Translations under genes and position numbers: made by a program
NCBI GenBank assembly: GCA_900540735.1
Contig: UQHB01000001.1
Coordinates: 85,934-149,933 of the forward strand
Source of the DNA: an uncultured Megasphaera sp.
GTDB lineage: Bacteria; Bacillota; Negativicutes; Veillonellales; Megasphaeraceae
Reading direction: 5' to 3'
DNA length: 64,000 nucleotides
Notes under the pieces: generated by a model
The model's database searches: none
What the model was told of the DNA's origin: nothing
Seen by the model: the letters and a program-made list of their open reading frames with translations, nothing else
In this document: piece after piece, positions 27,096 through 34,265 of the stretch
Layout of the letters: every line of letters starts with the position of its first letter
How positions within the stretch are numbered: position 1 is the first letter of the stretch

Positions 27096-27649
27096 GCTCT
27101 GTCAGACTCCTTTTTTTCTCTGGCTACAAACTGAATGCGTTGCTCTGTTATTTTTCTCACAATTGTTTCTACTATTTGAGATGCGCCGCCTCGTGTCGTA
27201 TTAATGACGCAGTCGCAATATGGATACACTTCTTCCCATTGTTTCATCATCGTGTGCACAAAATCGTGTAAATTGTCGTAATCGACTGTAGGGCGCTTGC
27301 CAATATGGCGGCTCACTCGTTCTTCTACGCGATAGGGCTCCGACAACAGGGCGATAATGAAACCGTATCGATGCAAAATCCGGTACGTACTGATATTCAT
27401 GGGAAAGTTGCCGCCAAAGGAAATGACCGCTTCATGATAGCGGCTCACTTGCTGGAGCACGTTAATTTCTCGTTCGCGGAACTGTTTTTCACCGGCATCA
27501 GCATAAAAATCAGCAATCGATTTGCCAACAATACGCTCCATCCGCCGGTCTGTATCGACAAACTGCCAGCCCAGACGTTGTGCCAGTTTGCGTCCAATAT
27601 GGCTTTTGCCGCTGCCCATCATGCCGACCAGGACTATATTTCGTTTCAT
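27092..27649 (-). CDS. Shikimate-kinase-like protein with altered substrate motif
   Basis: 185 aa. Walker A G-M-M-G-S-G-K-S-H (about residues 9-17), D-T-D-R-R at about 33-37, the E-K-Q-F-R-E-R-E segment near 58, and the C-terminal G-K-R-P-T region fit the AroK fold. The shikimate-binding G-G-G is G-G-N here (I-S-F-G-G-N-F), so the substrate may differ. Length is near AroK plus a short tail. It overlaps pfkA (ATGA), and no other aromatic-pathway gene is adjacent. Confidence 0.78.
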   Translation of the reverse strand: MKRNIVLVGMMGSGKSHIGRKLAQRLGWQFVDTDRRMERIVGKSIADFYADAGEKQFREREINVLQQVSRYHEAVISFGGNFPMNISTYRILHRYGFIIALLSEPYRVEERVSRHIGKRPTVDYDNLHDFVHTMMKQWEEVYPYCDCVINTTRGGASQIVETIVRKITEQRIQFVAREKKESDRA

Positions 27650-27736
27650 CGTCGCACCTCCTTACTTCTTTATTTCTTATGGAATTGTACCTTATTATTA
27701 TAGCAAATTTCTCAAATAAATACACACCTAAATAAA

Positions 27737-27794
27737 AATACGCCGTACTTTTTCAACATACTTCCATGCCGAAAGCTGTTGGTACGGCGTATTT
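27737..27794 (-). terminator. Terminator after the flavodoxin-like gene
   Basis: aaatacgccgtac / gtacggcgtattt stem with a 33-base loop, 38 bases beyond the stop. Confidence 0.65.
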
Positions 27795-27831
27795 CTACGA
27801 ATCAATACGAACGTATGCAATTAGGGATTGC

Positions 27832-28272
27832 TTAATGAAGGGAATAAAACATTTCCCGCGCAAACACTTGGGCACCGTATAAATCTTCTTTGCCTGGCCG
27901 TTCTACATCGTGTTCGTCCGATTTGGTCTGGCAAATAAACGCTCCTAAAAACATGTTGTTGTCCGGTAAGAGATCCCGATTATGACGAAGCCATTCGCGT
28001 GCTTCATCTGTCGTCGGGTCTTCTTTCATCGCACTGAATAAGGCCACATTGCAATCTTCCATTTTCTGTAAGAATGCTTCGCTGTCTGCTGTCGTTTTGC
28101 CATCTTCCATCCAAAAACCGGCGAAGATAATATCGTAGCCCCGAAGTTCTTCCGGTGCTTCGTCGACAGTCATGAGCTCCTTATCAATAATTAATGTGTC
28201 GTAAATGGTTTCTGCAAACTGGCTGATTGCCGGTTGCTGCGGTGAGTAAATAACGAGTCCCTTTATGACCAT
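27832..28272 (-). CDS. Flavodoxin-like domain protein
   Basis: 146 aa. The chain K-G-L-V-I-Y-S-P-Q-Q-P-A-I-S-Q-F-A at the N terminus has the beta1-loop-alpha1 pattern of flavodoxins, and D-I-I-F-A-G-F-W-M-E-D-G-K near 50 matches the second FMN loop. The canonical T/S-rich phosphate loop is altered to S-P-Q-Q-P-A, so FMN binding is plausible but unproven. AGGAGG is only one base from the ATG, unusually close. Single-gene unit by its terminator. Confidence 0.7.
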   Translation of the reverse strand: MVIKGLVIYSPQQPAISQFAETIYDTLIIDKELMTVDEAPEELRGYDIIFAGFWMEDGKTTADSEAFLQKMEDCNVALFSAMKEDPTTDEAREWLRHNRDLLPDNNMFLGAFICQTKSDEHDVERPGKEDLYGAQVFAREMFYSLH

Positions 28273-28365
28273 TCCTCCTTGTCTTATACTTCTATTATTG
28301 TAATGAATAGAATTATCAAAGTCAATGGCTTTGGGGACTCGTTATTATAATACTATGAATATCAG

Positions 28366-28881
28366 TTATGCATGACGTAATGCATTTTCGCGCATATACG
28401 ATTCAGCGCGGAGTAAATCGACGTTATCTTGGATTTTATCTACGTCGTACGTAATCAAAATAGAGCCAGTAAGATAGTTCATTTCGACGCGGCCAATTTC
28501 CGTGAAAGCTTTTAAATATTTCTGAATCCAAACCTGATAGGACGCGTTATCTTTGAGGGTATGACAGTACAGACGAATACGGCCAGGCATAAAGAAGGCT
28601 ACATCGACGCCGCGAAGGAAGAAATCCGGGCCTGTATGAGGGATTTCCAGTTTATCTGCCGCTTTGTGTACGCCTTTTTCAACGGGACGAAGCATGGCTT
28701 TGCGATGCTGGAAGGCATGGACTAAAGATAAGCCCGCCCACGCAGCACCAAAGATAATATGCGCCCGTTTGCCGCCAAAGGCTAAGGAGCTGACTGTGCC
28801 GATTAAGGAAATAGCCAATGGCCAAGCTAAGGATGCATGTTTAATAGAATTAGGGATAGTAGGTAAAGAAATAGATTGCAT
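28366..28881 (-). CDS. Membrane protein with HMA-2-like C-terminal domain
   Basis: 171 aa from the ATG at 28881 with AGGAGG eight bases upstream; the longer frame is not supported. Two short hydrophobic helices (about 15-55) are followed by a ferredoxin-like fold region (about 90-171) with G-R-I-R-L-Y-C-H-T-L and V-E-M-N-Y-L-T-G-S-I-L-I-T-Y, which fits the HMA-2 type of metal-domain relative lacking the CxxC. Function unknown; such proteins sit near P-type ATPases elsewhere, but none is here. Confidence 0.7.
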   Translation of the reverse strand: MQSISLPTIPNSIKHASLAWPLAISLIGTVSSLAFGGKRAHIIFGAAWAGLSLVHAFQHRKAMLRPVEKGVHKAADKLEIPHTGPDFFLRGVDVAFFMPGRIRLYCHTLKDNASYQVWIQKYLKAFTEIGRVEMNYLTGSILITYDVDKIQDNVDLLRAESYMRENALRHA

Positions 28882-29082
28882 AGTAAGAACCTCCTTGACG
28901 ATTCTCAAAAACAAGATTTCAAATTCCCTACATAATAGCAAAAGAATGAGGTATTGTCAAAGTAAAATTCACGTAAAATTGTATTCTTATTTTTGAGAGA
29001 TATAGTTTTTATTATCTTGTCCGTAAAAATGTGCTATACTAACACCATATATTAAGAAAGACTCTTAGAAGCGAGGTTTATG

Positions 29083-29592
29083 ATGAAAAAAGATATATAT
29101 AAACGAGGCCTCGTCGTCGCGCTCGGCACGTGTGTATTTCTCGGTGCTGTTGGCGGCGTCTTGCACTCACCGATTGATATACTATCTGGCGCAACGCCGA
29201 AATCACAGCGCACGAATACGACGAAATTAACAGGGGCCTATATTCTCGTCATGAATACGAGTGCAGCTCCTTTTACAGACGCAGCAGCAAGAGAGGCCTT
29301 ACAAACGGCACTGACGCGGAAAGATACAGATGTCTCCCCCTTACAAGGCAGTCCCCTGCGCCTAGCCTATCCCAGTACCGATGATGCGCTCCAAGCATAC
29401 TGCGAAGCCTTAGAGCAGCGGTTACACGCCCAAGGTATTGCCGTAACCATGGTACCCATGGAGCCGGTCATGCTCCGGTCCCGTATGCTCGTCGGCAAGT
29501 ACACAGCTATCTTAGGGCCAGCTAATGATTTTACAGTCGCTGCCGTACCTGACCAGCAGACAGCATTCTATAAAAGCTACGAAATGAGGTGA
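29083..29592 (+). CDS. Membrane-anchored mini solute-binding-like protein
   Basis: About 169 aa. An N-terminal hydrophobic segment (about 12-30) is followed by a domain that resembles pieces of peptide-type ABC substrate-binding proteins: A-A-R-E-A-L-Q-T-A-L-T-R-K-D, then L-R-L-A-Y-P-S-T-D-D-A-L-Q-A-Y, then L-H-A-Q-G-I-A-V-T-M-V. It is far shorter than the about 500-residue family and lacks a full two-lobe structure. The ATG at 29083 is better spaced from GAGG than the one at 29080. It is four bases ahead of a cytochrome-b-like gene, so it belongs to that operon. Confidence 0.6.
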   Translation: MKKDIYKRGLVVALGTCVFLGAVGGVLHSPIDILSGATPKSQRTNTTKLTGAYILVMNTSAAPFTDAAAREALQTALTRKDTDVSPLQGSPLRLAYPSTDDALQAYCEALEQRLHAQGIAVTMVPMEPVMLRSRMLVGKYTAILGPANDFTVAAVPDQQTAFYKSYEMR

Positions 29593-29596
29593 TAGC

Positions 29597-30139
29597 ATGG
29601 GCAAACTGAATTCTCTTCTGAGTGCAGCCTTAATCGGCATCTTGCTCTTACATGTCGTCTTTGGCAGTTTTATGGTCCTCGGTATTGGCCATAATGGCGG
29701 CAAAATTTTAGCTCTCATCGGGACTGGTATCTTAGTGCTCCACGTCCTTTGCAGCGTTGCCTCTACAGGACGAACGCTGCGCCGCTTGGTCCAGCGTCAT
29801 GTGCCCTTATATGTCCGTGCGAACCGTCTCTTTTGGCTGCGCCGCATCAGTGGTATGTTCATCATCATCTTCTTGCTCTGTCACATCGGCATGTTTGGCA
29901 CAATGGACGGCACGCACTACGTGCTCTATGAATTTACGCTGACGAAATGGCTCTTGCAATTTGGCTTTCTGACCTCTTTGTTTCTCCACATGGGGATCAA
30001 TATGCGACCCCTCCTCGTCTCTTTAGGCTGGACTAATATTACGAATCATTGCCGCGACGTCTACGTCGTCTTAGGCGTACTCTATGTCTTTACGATGACA
30101 GCCATTAGTATCTATTATGGAGGGTGGCAAACGCTATGA
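29597..30139 (+). CDS. Succinate dehydrogenase/fumarate reductase cytochrome b-like membrane subunit
   Basis: 180 aa, about five transmembrane helices. His residues placed inside or at the ends of helices (L-L-L-H, V-L-H-V, L-C-H-I-G-M-F-G, F-L-H-M-G) are candidates for heme ligands, as in SdhC of the B. subtilis type. GAGGTGATAGC precedes the ATG. The next gene begins inside its stop codon (ATGA). It should anchor the flavoprotein and Fe-S subunits encoded next. Confidence 0.8.
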   Translation: MGKLNSLLSAALIGILLLHVVFGSFMVLGIGHNGGKILALIGTGILVLHVLCSVASTGRTLRRLVQRHVPLYVRANRLFWLRRISGMFIIIFLLCHIGMFGTMDGTHYVLYEFTLTKWLLQFGFLTSLFLHMGINMRPLLVSLGWTNITNHCRDVYVVLGVLYVFTMTAISIYYGGWQTL

Positions 30140-31677
30140 CACAACCTATTTTGATTATCGGCGCAGGCCTGGCCGGACTGTCTGCGGCCTATACGTGCGC
30201 CCGTGCAGGACAACCAGTCTATCTCATTTCTGTCTTGCCGTCTGAACAAGCCCAATCCATCATGGCCGAAGGCGGCATTAATGCGGCCTTAAATACGAAA
30301 AGCGAAAATGATACACCAGAAGAACACTACGCCGATACGCTCCACGCAGGCTGTGATTTGGCTGACCCGAACGCCGTGTGGAATTTGACCCACGCTGCAC
30401 CGGACATTGTGCACCAACTAGCTGCTTGGGGCGTACCCTTTAACCGTACTATAGAAGGCGATATCGACTTGCGGCACTTCGGTGGCCAACATAAGATGCG
30501 CACAGCCTTCGTCCAAAGCGATACAGGCAAACAACTGGTCACGGCCTTCATCGATGTAGTCCGTCAGTATGAAGCCAGCGGCCTCGTCACACGATTGCCG
30601 CATCATGAATTCCAGACTTTACTCTGCCATGACGGAACGTGTACAGGCTGCGTCCTGCGCGATACCTTTACAGGCAAGCCACTCTCTCTTTACGGCAAAG
30701 GCGTCATCGTGGCTACAGGCGGCATACACGGCCTCTTTGGTAATACGACGGGCTCGGTCATGAATACAGGAGCCGTCACGGCTGAACTCTTTCGTCTAGG
30801 CCTGCCTCTGGCAAACGGTGAAATGATTCAGTACCATCCGACGACGGTCCACGCTAATGGCAAAAATATGCTCCTCAGTGAAGCAGCGCGCGGCGAAGGC
30901 GGTCGTCTCTATACACTTCGCGACGGACAGCCGTGGTATTTTATGGAAGAAAAATATCCGACCTTAGGCAATCTCATGCCTCGTGACATTACATCTCGTG
31001 AAATCGAAGCCCTTACGAGCCAAGGAAAGACGGTCTACCTCGATATGTCCCACTTGTCGGAGACGGTCATGACCCACAAGCTCGCCGGTCTCGTCGCCGA
31101 TTGCCGTACGTACTTAGGCATAGATATTACAAAAGAACCGGTACCCGTCCATGCAGGGATTCACTATTTCATGGGCGGCCTTGCCGTAGATGAAAACCAT
31201 CGCACACCCCTTCCAGGGCTCTATGCAGCCGGTGAATGTGCGGCTCAATACCACGGTGCTAATCGTCTCGGCGGTAATTCCCTTTTAGGGGCAATTTACG
31301 GTGGTCGCATTGCGGCACAGACAGCTTGTGACGAAGGCAAGGAACACGCCGAAGGAACAACCTCACCTGTACCGCCATCACTCTCCGTTAGTAACTTACA
31401 ACAGCTCCACCAAATCATGGACCAAACCTTAGGCATTATCCGTCAGGAAACGACCTTAACGGAAGGATTAAGAGCTATACAGCACCTTTCTGGGCCTATG
31501 GCTCGTCTTGGTGAAGCGTGCATTCGTAGTGCCCTGTACCGCCACGAAAGCCGCGGTGCTCATTATCGCAGTGATTCCCCTAACCGGGACGATGCCCACT
31601 GCAGACAGACGACGATTGCCACCTACGACGGCACGACACTTCATCTTTCGTACGCTCCTATTCCAAAAAAGAGGTGA
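30136..31677 (+). CDS. FAD-dependent succinate dehydrogenase/fumarate reductase-like flavoprotein, shortened
   Basis: 513 aa from the ATG at 30136 (GGAGGG eleven bases upstream; overlaps the previous gene by four). FAD Rossmann G-A-G-L-A-G-L (9-15), A-E-G-G-I-N-A-A-L (about 44-52), Y-H-P-T-T near 236, the R-G-E-G-G segment, P-R-D-I-T-S-R-E with the catalytic Arg, and H-Y-F-M-G-G-L are present. The His that carries covalent FAD in SdhA/FrdA is Gln (residue 40), so FAD should be non-covalent. The usual about 590-residue length is cut at the C terminus. Aspartate oxidase was considered but the following Fe-S subunit argues for an SDH/FRD complex. Confidence 0.82.
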   Translation: MTQPILIIGAGLAGLSAAYTCARAGQPVYLISVLPSEQAQSIMAEGGINAALNTKSENDTPEEHYADTLHAGCDLADPNAVWNLTHAAPDIVHQLAAWGVPFNRTIEGDIDLRHFGGQHKMRTAFVQSDTGKQLVTAFIDVVRQYEASGLVTRLPHHEFQTLLCHDGTCTGCVLRDTFTGKPLSLYGKGVIVATGGIHGLFGNTTGSVMNTGAVTAELFRLGLPLANGEMIQYHPTTVHANGKNMLLSEAARGEGGRLYTLRDGQPWYFMEEKYPTLGNLMPRDITSREIEALTSQGKTVYLDMSHLSETVMTHKLAGLVADCRTYLGIDITKEPVPVHAGIHYFMGGLAVDENHRTPLPGLYAAGECAAQYHGANRLGGNSLLGAIYGGRIAAQTACDEGKEHAEGTTSPVPPSLSVSNLQQLHQIMDQTLGIIRQETTLTEGLRAIQHLSGPMARLGEACIRSALYRHESRGAHYRSDSPNRDDAHCRQTTIATYDGTTLHLSYAPIPKKR

Positions 31678-31681
31678 TACT

Positions 31682-32386
31682 ATGACCTATACCTTTCATA
31701 TAAAACGCCAAGACGCTCCCCAAACGGCACCGTACTGGCAAGATTTTGCCTATATGAGCACAGGCCATGACTCGGTGGCGACAGCGTTACTACAATTAAA
31801 TGCGTCGTCTCCCCTCTGCGACACGACGGACAAAGAAGCACGTCCCATTGGCTGGCAGCGCAGTTGTCTCGTCCGCAAATGCGGAGCCTGTGCCATGCGG
31901 ATTAACGGCGTGCCGCGCCTGGCTTGTTCCACCTTTTTAGAAGATTTAAAAGCCAAACGGATTACCTTAGAGCCCCTCGGCAAGTTTCCTGTCGTCCATG
32001 ACCTCATTGTCGACCGTTCTGTCATTTACAAGATGCTTAAAGACCTAAAGCTGTGGCAAGAATCTGGCAGTGAACCGTCGCGCTGGCTTTTAGACTTGCA
32101 CCGCGAATCGGCACGGTGCCTCCAATGCGGCTGCTGTTTAGAAATTTGTCCTAATTTTACAGGAGCTCCTGATTTTATCGGTGCCTTAGGTGCTGTTAAT
32201 GTATTCCGCCACGTCGATACAGAAGACCCAGGCCCTCATAAAGAGGCTATGGAAAAAGCCTATAATAAGCTCCATTATGCTTTGTGCAGCCATTCCTTGG
32301 CGTGCCAATCCATTTGCCCTGCCTCCATCCCGGTAGAAGAGTTGATGGCTCACAGCAATGCCCGAGCTATTTGGCATAAAAAATAA
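31682..32386 (+). CDS. Succinate dehydrogenase/fumarate reductase iron-sulfur subunit
   Basis: 234 aa. The N-terminal half holds the [2Fe-2S] set C-x4-C-x2-C (S-C-L-V-R-K-C-G-A-C) plus a later Cys in R-L-A-C-S-T. The C-terminal half holds C-L-Q-C-G-C-C-L-E-I-C-P and C-x5-C-x3-C-P (C-S-H-S-L-A-C-Q-S-I-C-P), the usual [4Fe-4S] and [3Fe-4S] ligands. It follows the flavoprotein gene by four bases. It passes electrons between the flavin and the quinone site of the cytochrome b subunit. Confidence 0.9.
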   Translation: MTYTFHIKRQDAPQTAPYWQDFAYMSTGHDSVATALLQLNASSPLCDTTDKEARPIGWQRSCLVRKCGACAMRINGVPRLACSTFLEDLKAKRITLEPLGKFPVVHDLIVDRSVIYKMLKDLKLWQESGSEPSRWLLDLHRESARCLQCGCCLEICPNFTGAPDFIGALGAVNVFRHVDTEDPGPHKEAMEKAYNKLHYALCSHSLACQSICPASIPVEELMAHSNARAIWHKK

Positions 32387-32456
32387 GACTAGGCAATACT
32401 ATCTTCCCTATGGTATACTCTTACGTTGGAAAACGAAAAGAAAGAAGGTATACTTC

Positions 32457-32918
32457 ATGGATTTTATGAAAGAAGCCATTGCCGAATCGGCAAAAAATCT
32501 CGAAACCGGTCACGGCGGCCCCTTTGGTGCAGTCATCGTCAAAGACGGTCAAATCGTCGGCCGCGGCCATAACGAAGTCATTAAAAATAATGACCCTACG
32601 TGCCACGGCGAAATGCAAGCAATCCGCGATGCGTGCCAGCACCTTGGCACATATGACTTATCTGGCTGCGAACTCTATACGTCCGCAGAGCCGTGCCCCA
32701 TGTGCTTGTCCGCCATCATTTGGGCGAATATTAAGACTGTCTACTACGGCAACAGTGCTAAAGACGCAGCAAATATTGGCTTCCGCGATGATTTTATTTA
32801 CAAATTCATCGAACAAGGCTGCCAAGACAAGTCTACCATGACGTTGCAGCAGCTCGACCGCGATGAAGCTATCAAAATTTTTGAAGCATATAAAGAAAAG
32901 AATATGACAATTTATTAA
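32457..32918 (+). CDS. Guanine-deaminase-like nucleoside/base deaminase
   Basis: 153 aa, close to B. subtilis GuaD (about 156). Zn motif residues are in D-P-T-C-H-G-E-M-Q-A (His and Glu; the usual HAE is HGE) and E-P-C-P-M-C-L-S-A (two Cys). G-G-P-F-G-A-V-I-V-K-D-G at about 20-31 and G-F-R-D-D-F-I-Y-K-F near 117 match GuaD rather than TadA. It would deaminate guanine to xanthine. It follows the SDH-like operon with no visible terminator. Confidence 0.88.
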   Translation: MDFMKEAIAESAKNLETGHGGPFGAVIVKDGQIVGRGHNEVIKNNDPTCHGEMQAIRDACQHLGTYDLSGCELYTSAEPCPMCLSAIIWANIKTVYYGNSAKDAANIGFRDDFIYKFIEQGCQDKSTMTLQQLDRDEAIKIFEAYKEKNMTIY

Positions 32919-32995
32919 ATTTCGCTATATCGGTCACATCCTAAGGCTTTCTCATGAGCACATTAGCAAGCAATTTTACTAACAGCATATGAAAA

Positions 32996-33060
32996 AAGAG
33001 GGAAGGTGCTTTCTAAGACGCATACGGTACGTCCTAAGTCGTGAAAGCACCTACTCTCTT
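32996..33060. repeat. Long-hairpin repeat, copy 4
   Basis: An 18-bp outer stem (aagagggaaggtgctttc / gaaagcacctactctctt, with one G-U and one mismatch) encloses the core GCAT-ACG-GTA-CGT-CCTAAG. The apical bases differ from the other copies but change in pairs. It lies between the guanine-deaminase-like gene and the convergent broken ADH. Part of the outer arm (gagggaaggt) resembles copy 2. Confidence 0.78.
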
Positions 33061-33086
33061 TTCCCCCAACTATTCAGAATAAAAAG

Positions 33087-33705
33087 TTAAAAAATACCTT
33101 GTAATACGCGAAGCACATCACTTTCCGTTACGGCAACCGGATTATTATCAGCCCGTCCTTTCGTAAAGGTATGATCTACAACGTAAGGCAAATCTGGATT
33201 TCGCAAATCATGGACTAAAGCCGGTAAATACTGGCGAATAAAAAGCCGGGTTGAGGACAGCAGCAACAGCATAATTTCGAATCCAACTGCACGACCGTTT
33301 GAATTCTTTCTCTCTATCCCAAACCGTAGCCCAAGACGTCACTTCTGAGCCTGTACCCGACGTGGTCGGCACACCGACCCAGGGAATAGGCTGCAAGCCC
33401 GTATACTCGCCGCTAACGATGAAATCCCGCAACGCTGCCGTACCGGACACGCCTGCCGGAATAACCATGGCCAAGGTTTTTGCCGTATCCATGACCGTGC
33501 CACCGCCAAAAGCAATAATCAAGCTATAATCCTGGTCTTTGACGCGGTCGAGCATAGCCGCTACGTCTTTCACATCGGGATTCGAGACCGTAATGGCTTC
33601 TTCTGTGACCGCAAATGGAGACAAGGCCTGTTTCACTGCTTCATAGGCCGGGGACTGCAAAAAGTCCATGCCTCGTGTAATGAGCAAATTCTCTGTAAAG
33701 AATTG
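33087..33705 (-). pseudogene. Iron-containing alcohol dehydrogenase, broken
   Basis: Two minus-strand frames cover separated pieces. The first (from about 33705 down to 33208) has the NAD-binding half: A-F-G-G-G-T-V-M-D-T-A-K and V-G-V-P-T-T-S-G-T-G-S-E-V-T-S. The second (33272 down to 33087) has only the end: P-Y-V-V-D-H-T-F-T-K-G-R-A-D-N-N-P. The metal-binding middle is missing and the frame shifts at the join. An N-terminal stop (TGA at about 33715) suggests another frameshift. It is not functional as a dehydrogenase. Ancestors in this family are phosphonoacetaldehyde/alcohol dehydrogenase-like. Confidence 0.85.
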
Positions 33706-33740
33706 TAAATTATTTCATATCCCAGCAAGTCACGGCAAAA

Positions 33741-33775
33741 AAACTCCGCAGCCTTTATCAATAGCTGCGGAGTTT
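33741..33775 (-). terminator. Terminator after smpB
   Basis: aaactccgcagc / gctgcggagttt stem, with a T-run (AAAAAAA on the plus strand) for minus-strand transcripts. Confidence 0.85.
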
Positions 33776-33779
33776 CGTC

Positions 33780-34253
33780 TTAATAATTCCGTTCTTTCAT
33801 GCGCCGTTCAATATCGCGTTTTGCTTCTTTTTCGGCTAGGGCTTGGCGTTTATCAAAGAGTTTCTTCCCTGTTACGAGCGCGACCGTAACTTTTACTTTC
33901 CCCTTTTTAAAATAGAGATTTAAGGGAATCAAGGTATATCCTTTTTCTTTGATTTTACCGAGGAGCTTCAAGATTTCGTACTTATGGAGCAAAAGTTTGC
34001 GCGTCCGCAAGGGGTCGTGATTGAAGCGGTTCCCTTGTTCATACGGACTAATGTGCATGCCTAAGAGCAGGACTTCTCCATTTTCAATACGGCAAAAACT
34101 ATCTTTGACATTCACCTTCCCTTGGCGCAGAGATTTGACTTCTGTCCCTGTCAGGGCAATCCCGGCTTCGTACGTTTCATGAATGAAGTAATCGTGCCGG
34201 GCTTTGCGGTTATCTGTAATATATTTTACGCCTGTTGTTGGCGATTGTGCCAC
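33780..34253 (-). CDS. smpB: SsrA-binding protein SmpB
   Basis: 157 aa. SmpB delivers tmRNA to stalled ribosomes. H-D-Y-F-I-H-E-T-Y-E-A-G-I-A-L-T-G-T-E-V-K near 20-40 and the C-terminal basic tail are family hallmarks. The start is GTG with AGGAGGG upstream, just after the rnr stop. It lies downstream of rnr as in many Firmicutes. The tmRNA gene ssrA, often next to it, is not visible here. Confidence 0.96.
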   Translation of the reverse strand: MAQSPTTGVKYITDNRKARHDYFIHETYEAGIALTGTEVKSLRQGKVNVKDSFCRIENGEVLLLGMHISPYEQGNRFNHDPLRTRKLLLHKYEILKLLGKIKEKGYTLIPLNLYFKKGKVKVTVALVTGKKLFDKRQALAEKEAKRDIERRMKERNY

Positions 34254-34265
34254 GACGTATCCCTC

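Noticed and set aside
30136..31677. L-aspartate oxidase (NadB) for the flavoprotein
   Set aside because: The operon supplies a typical Fe-S subunit and a cytochrome b subunit, which NadB does not use.
33690..33780. tmRNA gene next to smpB
   Set aside because: Neither the tRNA-like ends nor a tag reading frame was found in this short gap.
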